Shown: positions 26,178 through 35,692 of the stretch, in pieces
Position numbering within the stretch: position 1 is the stretch's first letter
Layout of the letters: each line of letters begins with the position of its first letter
Assembly (NCBI GenBank): GCA_964549445.1
Contig: CAZJVS010000003.1
Coordinates: forward strand, 1-64,000
Reading direction: 5' to 3'
Origin: SpSt-539 sp964549445
Lineage (GTDB): Bacteria > Planctomycetota > Phycisphaerae > UBA1845 > UTPLA1
DNA: 64,000 nt
Position numbers and translations under genes: made by a program
The notes under the pieces: generated by a model
Database searches by the model: none
What the model saw: the letters and a program-made list of their open reading frames with translations, nothing else
Told to the model about the DNA's origin: nothing

Positions 26178-27224
26178 ATGAAACGCGCGCTGGTTGTTTG
26201 TCCGGGACGGGGGAGTTATGGGCCGACGGAGCTGGGATATCTGCGGCGGCCGGGGCGGTCGTCGCATCCGGACATTCTTTCGCAGGCGGACGAGATTCGG
26301 GCAGGGTTGAACCTGTCGACGATCAGCACGCTGGATGGGGCGGCGCGGTTTGATCCCGAAACGCACCTGCGGACGCGGCATGCGTCGCCGCTGATCTGCG
26401 TGTGCTCGGTGGCGGATGCGGCGCTGATCAGCGACGAGTACGAGATCGTGGCGATCGCCGGGAACTCGATGGGGTGGTACACGGCGCTGCACGTCTCCGG
26501 TTCGCTGGGGTTCGACGAGACGTTTCGGCTGATCCAGACGATGAGCTTGCTGCAGGAAGAGCACAGCAGCGGCGGGCAACTTATTTATCCGCTGACGGAT
26601 GAGAAGTGGCGGCCGGACGCGGAGGCCGCGAACGCGGTGGAGACGGCGCTTGCGACGATCAACCGCGATCGGGAGCCGATCGCGTTCTGGTCGATCCGGC
26701 TGGGCGGGTACGCGGTGCTGGCGGGGACGGACGAGGCGGTGGCGGAGCTGATGCAGCGGCTGCCGGAGACGAAGCGCGGGGCGCGGACGTATCCGATGAT
26801 CCTGGCGGGGCACGCGGCGTATCACACGCCGTTGTTACAGGCGACGTCGGATCGGGCCGTGGAGCAGTTTTCGGATCTGCACCTGCATCCGCCGATCATT
26901 CCGCTGATTGATGGACGGGGGCAGGTGTTCAAGCCGATTTTGACCGATCCGGCGGAGCTCTACCGGTATACATTCGTACACCAGGTTGTGCGGACGTATG
27001 ACTTCACGCATGGCGTGCGAGTGGGGCTGCACGAGTTTGGGCCGGATTGCATCATCCTGCTAGGGCCGGGCGAGCAACTGGGCGGGGCGATCGGGCAGAT
27101 CGTAGCGATGGATGGATGGGCGGGGATTCATGATCGGGATGAGTTCTCGGCTCGGCAGCAGGCCGATCCGTTCCTGCTGAACATGGGCCGGACGGAGCAA
27201 TTTGGGAGGGTGGCCCGGGGGTAG
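26178..27224 (+). CDS. FabD-like acyltransferase (ACP S-malonyltransferase family)
   Basis: A 348-residue protein with the FabD fold: nucleophile Ser in IAGNSMGWYTAL (GxSxG type) and the second catalytic residue in LAGHAAYHTPLL. The usual Arg between these (about FabD residue 117) is not obvious. The sequence differs clearly from housekeeping FabD, beginning VVCPGRGSYGPTELGYL, so a special acyl transfer step (polyketide or lipid) is as likely as fatty acid initiation. It heads the cluster with phosphofructokinase 44 bases downstream. Confidence 0.72.
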   Translation: MKRALVVCPGRGSYGPTELGYLRRPGRSSHPDILSQADEIRAGLNLSTISTLDGAARFDPETHLRTRHASPLICVCSVADAALISDEYEIVAIAGNSMGWYTALHVSGSLGFDETFRLIQTMSLLQEEHSSGGQLIYPLTDEKWRPDAEAANAVETALATINRDREPIAFWSIRLGGYAVLAGTDEAVAELMQRLPETKRGARTYPMILAGHAAYHTPLLQATSDRAVEQFSDLHLHPPIIPLIDGRGQVFKPILTDPAELYRYTFVHQVVRTYDFTHGVRVGLHEFGPDCIILLGPGEQLGGAIGQIVAMDGWAGIHDRDEFSARQQADPFLLNMGRTEQFGRVARG

Positions 27225-27268
27225 TCGGATTGCGGCCGATCGAGTTCTGACACACCGGGCGAGGCGTC

Positions 27269-28363
27269 ATGTCGACAACTATCCGACGCATTGCGATTTG
27301 TACGGGCGGCGGAGACGCCCCGGGGCTGAATGCGGTCATCCAGGCGGCGGTCTATTCGGCGACGGCGCTCAAGTGGGAAGTATTCGGCATTCGCGACGGA
27401 TTCGAGGGGCTGCTGTCGCCGGCGGAGGGCGAGGAGGGTCTTGTCCGACTGGATCGCTCGGCGGTTCGCGATATTGCCCACCTGGGCGGCACGCTGCTGG
27501 GGACGACGAATCGGGGGAACCCGCTGCAGCATTCGGGGGCGGGCGGGAAGGCGAGCGATCGAACAGATGAGCTGATCGGACGGTTCAAGGCGGAGGGACT
27601 CGATGCGCTGATCGCGATCGGCGGCGACGGGACGCTGATGATTGCGCGACACCTGAGCGAGAAGGGGTTGCCGATCGTCGGGGTGCCGAAGACGATCGAC
27701 AATGACTTGCAGGCGACGGTCGTCACGTTTGGATTCGACAGCGCGGTTTCGTTTGCGACGGAGTGCATCGATCGGCTGCACACGACAGCGGATTCGCACC
27801 GGCGGACCATCGTGGTGGAAGTCATGGGGCGCTACGTGGGGTGGATTGCGATTCATGCCGGCATTGCCGGCCGGGCCGACGCGATCCTGATTCCCGAGAT
27901 TCCGTTCGACATCGAGAAAGTGGCGGCACACCTGCGGCATGTTCAATCGGAGCGACGGAAGTACTCGATCGTCGTCGTGGCGGAGGGGGCGAAGCCGGTC
28001 GGCGGCGGACACGCGCTCAAGGCCGGTGCTCGGGCGGATCGCGTGGAGAGACTGGGCGGGATCGGGGAGATCGTCGCGGAACAGATACCGGCGTTGACCG
28101 GGAGCGAGACGCGTTCGGTCGTACTCGGGCACCTGCTGCGGGGCGGGTCGCCGACTTCGTTTGATCGGCTCCTGGGATTGAATTACGGGGCCGCGGCGGT
28201 GCGGGCGCTGGCGTCGGGGAAGGCCGGCGTCATGGTTGCGCTCAACCCGCCGCGAATCGATCACGTCCCGTTGGCGGAAGCCGTGAGCAAGCTTCGAGCC
28301 GTGCCGCTGGATGGGAACGCAGTCAGCACGGCGCGGGCACTGGAGATATCGCTCGGGGACTGA
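27269..28363 (+). CDS. pfkA: 6-phosphofructokinase
   Basis: A 364-residue PfkA-family enzyme phosphorylating fructose-6-phosphate. Motifs: CTGGGDAPGLNAVI, LGTTNRGNP, AIGGDGTLMIA and GVPKTIDNDL. The Gly after GGD (E. coli position 104) favours ATP as donor; the Lys in PKTIDND (position 124) is found in group III and pyrophosphate enzymes, so ATP is likely but not proven. The stop overlaps a possible pckA start (TGATG). It sits in a cluster with gluconeogenic PEP carboxykinase. Confidence 0.92.
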   Translation: MSTTIRRIAICTGGGDAPGLNAVIQAAVYSATALKWEVFGIRDGFEGLLSPAEGEEGLVRLDRSAVRDIAHLGGTLLGTTNRGNPLQHSGAGGKASDRTDELIGRFKAEGLDALIAIGGDGTLMIARHLSEKGLPIVGVPKTIDNDLQATVVTFGFDSAVSFATECIDRLHTTADSHRRTIVVEVMGRYVGWIAIHAGIAGRADAILIPEIPFDIEKVAAHLRHVQSERRKYSIVVVAEGAKPVGGGHALKAGARADRVERLGGIGEIVAEQIPALTGSETRSVVLGHLLRGGSPTSFDRLLGLNYGAAAVRALASGKAGVMVALNPPRIDHVPLAEAVSKLRAVPLDGNAVSTARALEISLGD

Positions 28364-28386
28364 TGTCCGACCTTTCAGGAGTGATC

Positions 28387-29967
28387 ATGGGCGCTTTCGA
28401 CTTAAATAAATATGAGATCAGCGTGCAGGATGTCCATCGCAATTTGTCGCCGGGCGAGCTGTACGAACACGCGATCCGCCACGAAAAGGACTCGCATATT
28501 GCGGAGAATGGGGCCCTCGTGGCGTATTCGGGCGTGAAAACCGGACGCTCGCCGAAGGACAAGCGGGTCGTGAAGAACCCGGCGTCGGAGAAGGACGTCT
28601 GGTGGGGCCCGGTCAACATTCCGATGGAATCGCTGGCCTTTGCGACGAACCGGGAGCGGGCCCGCGACTATCTCAATACGCGGGAGTGGCTGTACGTCGT
28701 CGACGGATTCGCGGGCTGGGATTCCAAGCATCGCATGAAGATTCGCGTGATCTGCTCGCGGCCTTACCACGCGCTGTTCATGCACACGATGCTCATCCGG
28801 CCGACGGAGGAGGAACTGGCGGCGTTCGGCGAGCCGGATTTCGTGGTCTACAACGCCGGGGCGTTTCCGGCGAACCGCCTGACATCCGGCATGACGTCGA
28901 AGACGAGCATCAGTCTCAGTCTCGAAGAGCGCGAGATGGTCATCCTCGGGACGGAATACGCCGGGGAGATGAAGAAAGGCGTGTTTACGGTCGTGAATTA
29001 TTTCGGGCCGAAGCGAGGCATTCTCTCAATGCATTGCTCGGCGACCGCGGATCGACAGACCGGAAAATCATCGCTGCTGTTCGGTCTTTCGGGCACCGGC
29101 AAGACGACGCTGTCGGCGGATTCGAAGCGGCACCTGATCGGCGACGACGAGCACTGCTGGAGCGACGACGGAGTATTCAACATCGAGGGCGGGTGTTACG
29201 CGAAGGCGATCAACCTGACGCCGGAGTCGGAGCCGGAGATCTTCAACGCGCTGAGGTTCGGGGCGGTGATGGAAAACGTGGTGCTCGAAGACGATCGGTC
29301 GGTGGACTACACCGATACGAGCATCACGCCGAACACGCGCGGGGCGTATCCGATTGAGTTTATTCGCAGCGCGAAGATTCCGTGCGTGGCCGGGCACCCG
29401 ACCGATGTCATCTTTCTCACCTGTGACGCGTTCGGCGTGCTGCCGCCGGTCAGCGCGCTGTCGCCGGCGCAGGCGATGTATCACTTCATCAGCGGATACA
29501 CAGCCAAGCTGGCCGGGACGGAGATGGGCGTGTCGGAGCCGCAGGCGACTTTTTCGCCGTGCTTCGGCGGGCCGTTCCTGGTGTGGCACCCGAACAAGTA
29601 TGCGGAGCTGCTGGCCGCGAAACTGAAGCAGCACAATGCCCGGGCGTGGCTGGTGAACACCGGGTGGAGCGGCGGTGCCCACGGCACCGGCAAGCGCATC
29701 AAGCTGGCGCACACGCGGGCGATACTCGACGCGATTCACGGCGGATCACTGCACAAGATCGACACGACCCGCGACGCCGTCTTCGGCGTGGCGGTCCCGA
29801 CGACGTGCCCGGGCGTGCCGACCGAAATCCTCACGCCGCGAAACACGTGGGCGGAGAAGGGTGCGTATGACGCCACGGCGAAGAAGCTGGCGGGACTCTT
29901 CAAAGAGAACTTCAAGACCTACGAGAGCGGAGTCAGCAGCGACGTGCGAGCTGCGGGACCACAATAA
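28387..29967 (+). CDS. pckA: Phosphoenolpyruvate carboxykinase (ATP)
   Basis: A 526-residue enzyme converting oxaloacetate and ATP to PEP. Signatures: YSGVKTGRSPKDKR, the P-loop GLSGTGKTTLSAD, the metal-binding GDDEHCWSDDG and CFGGPFLVWHPNKY. ATG 28387 is chosen because AGGAG lies 7 bases upstream; the ATG at 28363 that overlaps the pfk stop would add 8 residues. It lies 23 bases after pfkA and 30 before the phosphoketolase gene. Confidence 0.95.
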   Translation: MGAFDLNKYEISVQDVHRNLSPGELYEHAIRHEKDSHIAENGALVAYSGVKTGRSPKDKRVVKNPASEKDVWWGPVNIPMESLAFATNRERARDYLNTREWLYVVDGFAGWDSKHRMKIRVICSRPYHALFMHTMLIRPTEEELAAFGEPDFVVYNAGAFPANRLTSGMTSKTSISLSLEEREMVILGTEYAGEMKKGVFTVVNYFGPKRGILSMHCSATADRQTGKSSLLFGLSGTGKTTLSADSKRHLIGDDEHCWSDDGVFNIEGGCYAKAINLTPESEPEIFNALRFGAVMENVVLEDDRSVDYTDTSITPNTRGAYPIEFIRSAKIPCVAGHPTDVIFLTCDAFGVLPPVSALSPAQAMYHFISGYTAKLAGTEMGVSEPQATFSPCFGGPFLVWHPNKYAELLAAKLKQHNARAWLVNTGWSGGAHGTGKRIKLAHTRAILDAIHGGSLHKIDTTRDAVFGVAVPTTCPGVPTEILTPRNTWAEKGAYDATAKKLAGLFKENFKTYESGVSSDVRAAGPQ

Positions 29968-29997
29968 CAACTTGCGGGGCTGCAGGAGGATCAGGCC

Positions 29998-32484
29998 ATG
30001 TCGATTACGCGCTCGAAACACAAACCCTCGCGCGGGAACGGACGGAGTTTGACATCGATCTCGCACCAACGATCGATCGGAGCGAACCCGCTCGATGGGC
30101 GGGCGCTACGGAAGATCGATGCGTACTGGCGGGCGGCCAATTATCTTTCGGTGGGGCAGATTTACCTGCTCGACAATCCGTTGCTGCGACGGCCGCTGAA
30201 GCGGCAGCACATCAAGCCGCGCCTGCTCGGGCACTGGGGCACGACGCCCGGACTGAATTTCATCTACGTTCACCTGAATCGGATCATCAAGTCGCACGAC
30301 CTCGACATGATCTACGTGATCGGGCCGGGGCACGGCGGCCCCGGGCTGGTTGCGAACGCGTATCTCGAAGGGACGTACAGCGAAGTCTACACGAACATCG
30401 GACAGGACGAGGACGGGATGCGGAAGCTGTTCAAGCAGTTCAGCTTTCCGGGCGGGATTCCGAGCCATGTGGCGCCGGAGACGCCGGGGTCAATTCACGA
30501 GGGCGGCGAGTTGGGGTATGCGCTGTCGCATGCGTACGGGGCGGCGTTTGACAATCCCGACCTGATCGTCGCGTGCGTTGTGGGCGATGGCGAGGCGGAG
30601 ACGGGGCCGCTGGCGACGAGCTGGCATTCGAACAAGTTCCTCAATCCGAATCGCGACGGGTGCGTGCTGCCGATCCTGCACCTGAATGGATACAAGATCG
30701 CGAATCCGTGTTTTCTGGCACGAATCCCGAAAGAGGAGCTGACGAAGCTGTTCGAGGGATACGGCTACAAGCCGTATTTCGTCGAAGGTCACGAGCCGGC
30801 GCGGATGCACCAGACGATGGCCTCGACGCTCGACCAGATCGTTCGCGACATTCGGAAGATCAAGGAGGAGGCACATTCGGCGCGGGTGGTTCGGCGGCCG
30901 GCGTGGCCGATGATCATCCTTCGCTCGCCGAAGGGGTGGACCTGTCCGCCGGAGATCGACGGGAAGAAGTGCGAGGATTACTGGCGGAGCCACCAGGTTC
31001 CGATGGGGGACATGAGCACGACGGCGCACGTTCGGATACTCGAACAGTGGATGAAGAGCTATCGGCCGCAGGAGTTGTTCGATCGGGACGGGCGGCTAAA
31101 GGTGGAGATCGCGGAGATTGCGCCGTCGGGCACGCGACGGATGAGTGCGAATCCGCACGCGAACGGCGGGCAGTTGCTGAAAGACCTGCGGATGCCGGAT
31201 TTTCGCGATTATGCGGTGAAGGTGCCGCGACCGGGGGCGACGACGGCCGAGTCGACGCGCGTGATGGGCAAGTTCCTGCGCGACGTAATGAAGGCGAACA
31301 TGGATCATCGCAACTTCCGGGTGTTCAGCCCGGACGAGAACAATTCGAATCGGTGGGGAGATGTTCTCGATGTGACCCAGCGCTGCTACATGGCGGAGAT
31401 CTATCCGTACGACGACCATCTTTCGCCGGACGGACGCGTCATGGAGGTGCTCAGCGAACACCAGTGCCAGGGGTGGCTGGAGGGATACCTGCTGACGGGG
31501 CGGCACGGGTTCTTCTCGTGCTACGAGGCGTTCATTCACATCATCGATTCGATGTTCAACCAGCACGCGAAGTGGCTGAAGGTATGCAATCACATTCCGT
31601 GGCGGCGGCCGATTGCGTCATTGAACTATCTGCTGTCGAGCCACGTGTGGCGGCAGGACCATAACGGATTCTCGCATCAAGATCCCGGGTTCATCGACCA
31701 CGTCGTGAACAAGAAGGCGGAGGTCATTCGCGTCTATCTGCCGCCAGATGCCAATTGCCTGCTGTCGGTGACGGATCACTGCCTGCGGAGTCGAAACTAC
31801 GTCAATGTTGTCGTGGCGGGAAAGCAGCCGGCGCCGCAGTGGCTGACGATGGACCAGGCGATCAAGCATTGCACGGCGGGACTCGGAATCTGGGAGTGGG
31901 CGAGCAACGACAAGGGCGGCGAACCGGACGTCGTGATGGCATGCTGCGGCGACGTGCCGACGCTCGAGACGCTGGCGGCGGTTGATCTGATTCGCCAGCA
32001 CGTTCCGCAATTGAAGGTGCGCGTCGTGAACGTCGTGAACCTCATGACGCTGCAGCCGGAGAGTGAGCACCCGCATGGACTGCCCGATGCGGACTTCGAC
32101 GCGATCTTTACGACCGACAAGCCGGTGATCTTCGCTTTTCACGGCTATCCGTGGTTGATCCACCGCCTGACGTATCGAAGGACGAACCATGGAAACCTGC
32201 ACGTTCGCGGCTACAAGGAAGAGGGCACCACGACCACGCCGTTTGACATGGCGGTTTGCAATCAGCTTGATCGGTTCACGCTGGTCAGCGACGTGATCGA
32301 TCGGGTGCCGGGACTGGCGGGGCGGGCGGCGTATGCCCAGCAGGCGATCCGGGAGAAGCTGATCGATCACAAGCAGTACATCGCGGAACATGGCGATGAC
32401 ATGCCGGAGGTGCGGGATTGGCAGTGGAGCCGGCGCAAGGTTGGCGTTCGGCGGGGATCGTCGACGGAGTCCGACAACGTTTGA
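29998..32484 (+). CDS. xfp: Xylulose-5-phosphate/fructose-6-phosphate phosphoketolase
   Basis: An 828-residue thiamine diphosphate enzyme that cleaves sugar phosphates to acetyl phosphate. Features: RPLKRQHIKPRLLGHWG, the family signature GPGHGGPGLVANAYLEG, the cofactor motif VGDGEAETGPLATSWHSN and DENNSNRWG. AGGAGG lies before the ATG. Full length. The phosphoketolase route would give acetyl phosphate without pyruvate; a phosphotransacetylase or acetate kinase is not in the window. Confidence 0.95.
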   Translation: MSITRSKHKPSRGNGRSLTSISHQRSIGANPLDGRALRKIDAYWRAANYLSVGQIYLLDNPLLRRPLKRQHIKPRLLGHWGTTPGLNFIYVHLNRIIKSHDLDMIYVIGPGHGGPGLVANAYLEGTYSEVYTNIGQDEDGMRKLFKQFSFPGGIPSHVAPETPGSIHEGGELGYALSHAYGAAFDNPDLIVACVVGDGEAETGPLATSWHSNKFLNPNRDGCVLPILHLNGYKIANPCFLARIPKEELTKLFEGYGYKPYFVEGHEPARMHQTMASTLDQIVRDIRKIKEEAHSARVVRRPAWPMIILRSPKGWTCPPEIDGKKCEDYWRSHQVPMGDMSTTAHVRILEQWMKSYRPQELFDRDGRLKVEIAEIAPSGTRRMSANPHANGGQLLKDLRMPDFRDYAVKVPRPGATTAESTRVMGKFLRDVMKANMDHRNFRVFSPDENNSNRWGDVLDVTQRCYMAEIYPYDDHLSPDGRVMEVLSEHQCQGWLEGYLLTGRHGFFSCYEAFIHIIDSMFNQHAKWLKVCNHIPWRRPIASLNYLLSSHVWRQDHNGFSHQDPGFIDHVVNKKAEVIRVYLPPDANCLLSVTDHCLRSRNYVNVVVAGKQPAPQWLTMDQAIKHCTAGLGIWEWASNDKGGEPDVVMACCGDVPTLETLAAVDLIRQHVPQLKVRVVNVVNLMTLQPESEHPHGLPDADFDAIFTTDKPVIFAFHGYPWLIHRLTYRRTNHGNLHVRGYKEEGTTTTPFDMAVCNQLDRFTLVSDVIDRVPGLAGRAAYAQQAIREKLIDHKQYIAEHGDDMPEVRDWQWSRRKVGVRRGSSTESDNV

Positions 32485-32508
32485 GCCAGTTGAATAGTGC
32501 GCTGGGAT

Positions 32509-33996
32509 TTACGTGCGGGGGCCGCGCCGGATGCGCTCGATCAGGCCGGTCGTGCTGTGGCCTTCGAGGAGCTTGGCGAGCACGACTTTGCCGCCGTAGC
32601 TTTCGACGAAGGGCTGACCGACGACGCCCTTGTCGGCCCAGTCCTGGCCTTTGATAAGGACATCGGGGCGGACGGCTTCGATGAGTTTTTGCGGGGTGGG
32701 TTCGTCGAAGATCACGACGTAGTCGACGTCGGCGAGGCCGGCGAGGACGCGGGCGCGGTCGTCCTGGTTGAGGATGGGGCGGTCGCTGCCTTTTGATTGG
32801 GCCCGCACCGACGCATCGGTGTTGAGGCCGACGACGACGACGTCGCCCTGCTTGCGGCAAAACTCGAAGTAGGCGATATGGCCGGGGTGGAGCAGGTCGA
32901 AGCAGCCGTTGGTGAAGACGATCTTTTCGCCGCGGGCGCGGCGGCGTGCGAGCTCGGGGAGGAGGCGCGGCAGCTCGCGGCGCTTTCCGAGCTGTTCGTG
33001 GTTGAGGGCAAGGAGTTCGGCGAGCATTTCGTCGCGGGTGATCGGGACGCAGCCGAATTTCTCAACTTCGAGGCCGCCGGCGACGTTGGCGAGGGCGGCG
33101 GCTTCGGGGAGCGTTGCGCCGCGCGAGAGGCCGACGGCGAGGGCGGCGAGGACCGCGTCGCCGGCGCCGGTCACGTCGTAAACATCGCGCGGGCGAGTCG
33201 GGACGTGCTCGAAGCGGCCGTCGGCGGTGAGCAGGGCGATGCCCTCTGCGTCGAGGGTGACGCAGACATTCTCGGTGCGGCAGGCGGCGCGGACGCGATC
33301 GGCGGCGCCCTGCACGGAGTCGATGTTGAGGAGGCGCAAGCCGCTGACGAGTTCGGTCTCGCTGCGGTTAGGCGTCACGAGGGTTGCGCCGGCGTAACGG
33401 CTGTAATCGTTGGTGCGGGCGGGGTCGACGAGCACGACGATACCGGAGCGCTTGGCGAGGGCGATGATGCGCTGGGCCAAGTGCGGCGTGACGACTCCCT
33501 TGCCGTAGTCCTGGATGCAGATGACACGGCATTGCTTGAGAACGGATTCGAGCGAACGGACGATCGTGTCGGCGATGTCGTCGGCGATGGGGTCGGTCTG
33601 CTCGGCGTCGATGCGCATCATCTGCTGGCGGTGACGGTGTTGGGCGAGGCCGACGAGGCGGGTTTTGCGGGTCGTCGGACGATTGGCAATCTTTAGCAAG
33701 CCATCGACGGATGCGCCAACGGCGGCGAGTTGGGTGTGGACGCTGCGGCCGGCGTCGTCGTCGCCGATGATGCCGAAGCAGAGGGCGCGATCGCCGAGGG
33801 CGGCGATGTCGGCGCAGACGGAGCCGGCGCCGCCGAGGGCGAAAGTCTCGCGGACGATGCGGAGGACGGGGACGGGGGCCTCGGGGCTGACGCGTTCGGC
33901 GTCGCCGTAGAGGTAGGCGTCGAGCATGAAGTCGCCAATGACGGCGATCGCGCCGTTGGCGGGGGATTCAGCGAGCTGGATCAGGCGTTCCCACAT
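32509..33996 (-). CDS. hldE: Bifunctional heptose-phosphate kinase/adenylyltransferase
   Basis: A 495-residue two-domain enzyme of ADP-heptose synthesis for lipopolysaccharide. Residues 1-315 are a ribokinase-fold kinase (AVIGDFMLDAYLYG, IQDYGKGV, catalytic YDVTGAGDAVLA). Residues 355-495 are a nucleotidyltransferase (IVFTNGCFDLLHPGH and LIKGQDWADKG). The start at 33996 (MWERLIQLAES) is chosen with AGGA 9 bases upstream; the longer frame is unlikely to be used. Presence of the enzyme supports a Gram-negative-type outer membrane with heptose. Confidence 0.94.
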   Translation of the reverse strand: MWERLIQLAESPANGAIAVIGDFMLDAYLYGDAERVSPEAPVPVLRIVRETFALGGAGSVCADIAALGDRALCFGIIGDDDAGRSVHTQLAAVGASVDGLLKIANRPTTRKTRLVGLAQHRHRQQMMRIDAEQTDPIADDIADTIVRSLESVLKQCRVICIQDYGKGVVTPHLAQRIIALAKRSGIVVLVDPARTNDYSRYAGATLVTPNRSETELVSGLRLLNIDSVQGAADRVRAACRTENVCVTLDAEGIALLTADGRFEHVPTRPRDVYDVTGAGDAVLAALAVGLSRGATLPEAAALANVAGGLEVEKFGCVPITRDEMLAELLALNHEQLGKRRELPRLLPELARRRARGEKIVFTNGCFDLLHPGHIAYFEFCRKQGDVVVVGLNTDASVRAQSKGSDRPILNQDDRARVLAGLADVDYVVIFDEPTPQKLIEAVRPDVLIKGQDWADKGVVGQPFVESYGGKVVLAKLLEGHSTTGLIERIRRGPRT

Positions 33997-34059
33997 CAGC
34001 GTCGTTCCTGGGGCGATCGGGCGTCCGGGATCGGATGGTATGGAAGGGTCGCGCGGCAC

Positions 34060-34357
34060 TCAAGCTGACGCATACCCGGCTCGGGAGATGTGATCGGATA
34101 ACCCGGGATGACGACGATCAGTAGTAATGTCATGTTTTGCAGCATGTTACAAACTGTTTCGAGAGAGATAAATGGCGGGCATCGCGGGACATTCATTAAA
34201 ACTGCATTGCCAGCATCACCGTCCCATAAAGCGCTCAAGTTTTCAGTATTGTCAGGCCGATTCTGCCCATATTGAACATTACCGGCCCACCGGGAGGCGC
34301 AGGATGTGCGCCCGGCAGGCCGTTTCGGCCAACAAATCAACGAAAAGGACCGCGCGA
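34060..34357. other. A/T-richer leader region upstream of the ParA-CBM48 gene
   Basis: About 300 bases between divergent hldE and the parA-like gene. The frame upstream of 34358 stays open to 34172 but shows no family similarity and no ribosome binding site. TTGTCA near 34244 and several A/T-rich hexamers could form promoters, but none has consensus spacing. Confidence 0.4.
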
Positions 34358-35692
34358 ATGAGGATCATCGCCATCACCAACCAGAAGGGCGGCTGCGGCA
34401 AGACGACCGTCGCCCTGAACTTGTCGGCCTGCCTTGCCCGCGAGGGGCGACGGACGCTGCTGATTGACCTCGATCCGCAGGGTCACTGTGCGTTGGGGCT
34501 GGCGGTACCGGAGGAGCAAATCGAGAACAGCATGGCGGACGCCCTGCTGAACGGCGACGGGCGGAGCGACGTGGACCTGGCGCGGATCGCGTGGCAGATC
34601 TCGAGCAATTTCGACCTTGCACCAGGCAAGACGAACCTTGCGACGCTGGAGACGCGGCTCGCGGACGTACCGAATCGCGAGGCGCGACTTCGGTCGGTGA
34701 TCGAGAAGGTCTCAGACAAGTATGACTTTGTGTTGATCGACAGCCCGCCGACGATCGGGTTCCTGATGCTGTCGGCGCTGCAGGCGGCGGATGAGATCAT
34801 CGTGCCGGTGGACACGGGCTACTTCGCGCTGCACGGGCTGGCGAAGCAACTCGAGACGATTCGGGATGTCGCGAGCCGGATCGACCGGCCGTTGAAGCTG
34901 CGGATTCTCGGCAACCTGTACGACGTGCGGACGAAGCTGGCGCGGGAAATCCTGGCGGAGCTTCGCAAGCGGCATGCAAGCGAGATGCTGTCGACGTTTG
35001 TGAACTTCAACACGAAATTGAAGGAGAGCACGAGTCTGGGGCAGCCCATTACGGAGTATGACCCGGCGAGCATCGGCTGCCGCGACTTTGTGCGGCTGGC
35101 GCGGGAGATCATCGAGCTGGGCGAGACGCCGGCGGTGCCCGAGTCGATTCAGCAGGAGGCGGACGCACTGGCGGCGGACGCGGAACGGCTGCTGGCGACA
35201 TCGGAGACATTGCTGGGGGCGAATCGAAACGGAAGCACGATGCTGGCCGAGGCACGCAGCGCGGCGTCGACCGCGAAGCCGCCATCGGCTCGGCCCGTGG
35301 AGCCCGTGGTTGCAGCCGTGGCGGCCGTCGCCGAGCCGCCGCGGAAGGCAACCCAGCCATTCGACGGGGCGATCGGCAGCGACGCTTCAATCCAACGGAA
35401 GCTCGAGCGGATCTACGGCATTCAGGCGACGTCCGAGGGCGTGGTCTTCGCGACCCGGGCGCTCGGGGCGCACAACGTTCGACTGGCGGGCGACTTCAAC
35501 GGCTGGAACAGCGACGTGACGCCGCTGAAGAAGACGGACGCGGACGGGACGTTCGAGGTGCGGCTGCCGCTGGGGCCGGGGCGTTATCGCTATCGCTACG
35601 TGGTGGACGGACGCTGGATCAACGACCCGTACAACGCGATGGTCGAGTCCAATCCGTTCGGGGATTTGAACAACGTCGTGGTCGTCAGCTAA
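34358..35692 (+). CDS. ParA-family ATPase fused to a C-terminal glycogen-binding (CBM48/AMPK1_CBM-like) domain
   Basis: A 444-residue protein starting at ATG 34358 with AAGGA 8 bases upstream. Residues 1-255 are a ParA/Soj ATPase: deviant Walker A NQKGGCGKTTVALNL, LLIDLDPQGHCALGL, Walker B VLIDSPPTIGFL and the late segment STFVNFNTKLKESTSLG. Residues 260-360 are an Ala/Pro-rich linker. Residues 361-444 form an E-set carbohydrate-binding module: NVRLAGDFNGWN, MKKT-like core, GRYRYRYVVDGRWINDP and VVVVS. That order is typical of the glycogen-binding domain of AMPK beta and isoamylase-type enzymes. No ParB, parS cluster or glycogen gene is adjacent. Inference: ATP-driven positioning of polysaccharide or granules. 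The fusion is unusual; each domain is confident. Confidence 0.87.
   Translation: MRIIAITNQKGGCGKTTVALNLSACLAREGRRTLLIDLDPQGHCALGLAVPEEQIENSMADALLNGDGRSDVDLARIAWQISSNFDLAPGKTNLATLETRLADVPNREARLRSVIEKVSDKYDFVLIDSPPTIGFLMLSALQAADEIIVPVDTGYFALHGLAKQLETIRDVASRIDRPLKLRILGNLYDVRTKLAREILAELRKRHASEMLSTFVNFNTKLKESTSLGQPITEYDPASIGCRDFVRLAREIIELGETPAVPESIQQEADALAADAERLLATSETLLGANRNGSTMLAEARSAASTAKPPSARPVEPVVAAVAAVAEPPRKATQPFDGAIGSDASIQRKLERIYGIQATSEGVVFATRALGAHNVRLAGDFNGWNSDVTPLKKTDADGTFEVRLPLGPGRYRYRYVVDGRWINDPYNAMVESNPFGDLNNVVVVS

Noticed and set aside
27269..28363. Pyrophosphate-dependent phosphofructokinase
   Set aside because: The residue after GGD is Gly, not Asp, which favours ATP, although the PKTIDND motif leaves some doubt.
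34172..34357. 62-residue N-terminal extension of the ParA-CBM48 protein
   Set aside because: No ribosome binding site and no ParA similarity; ATG 34358 has a good site and gives the exact family start.
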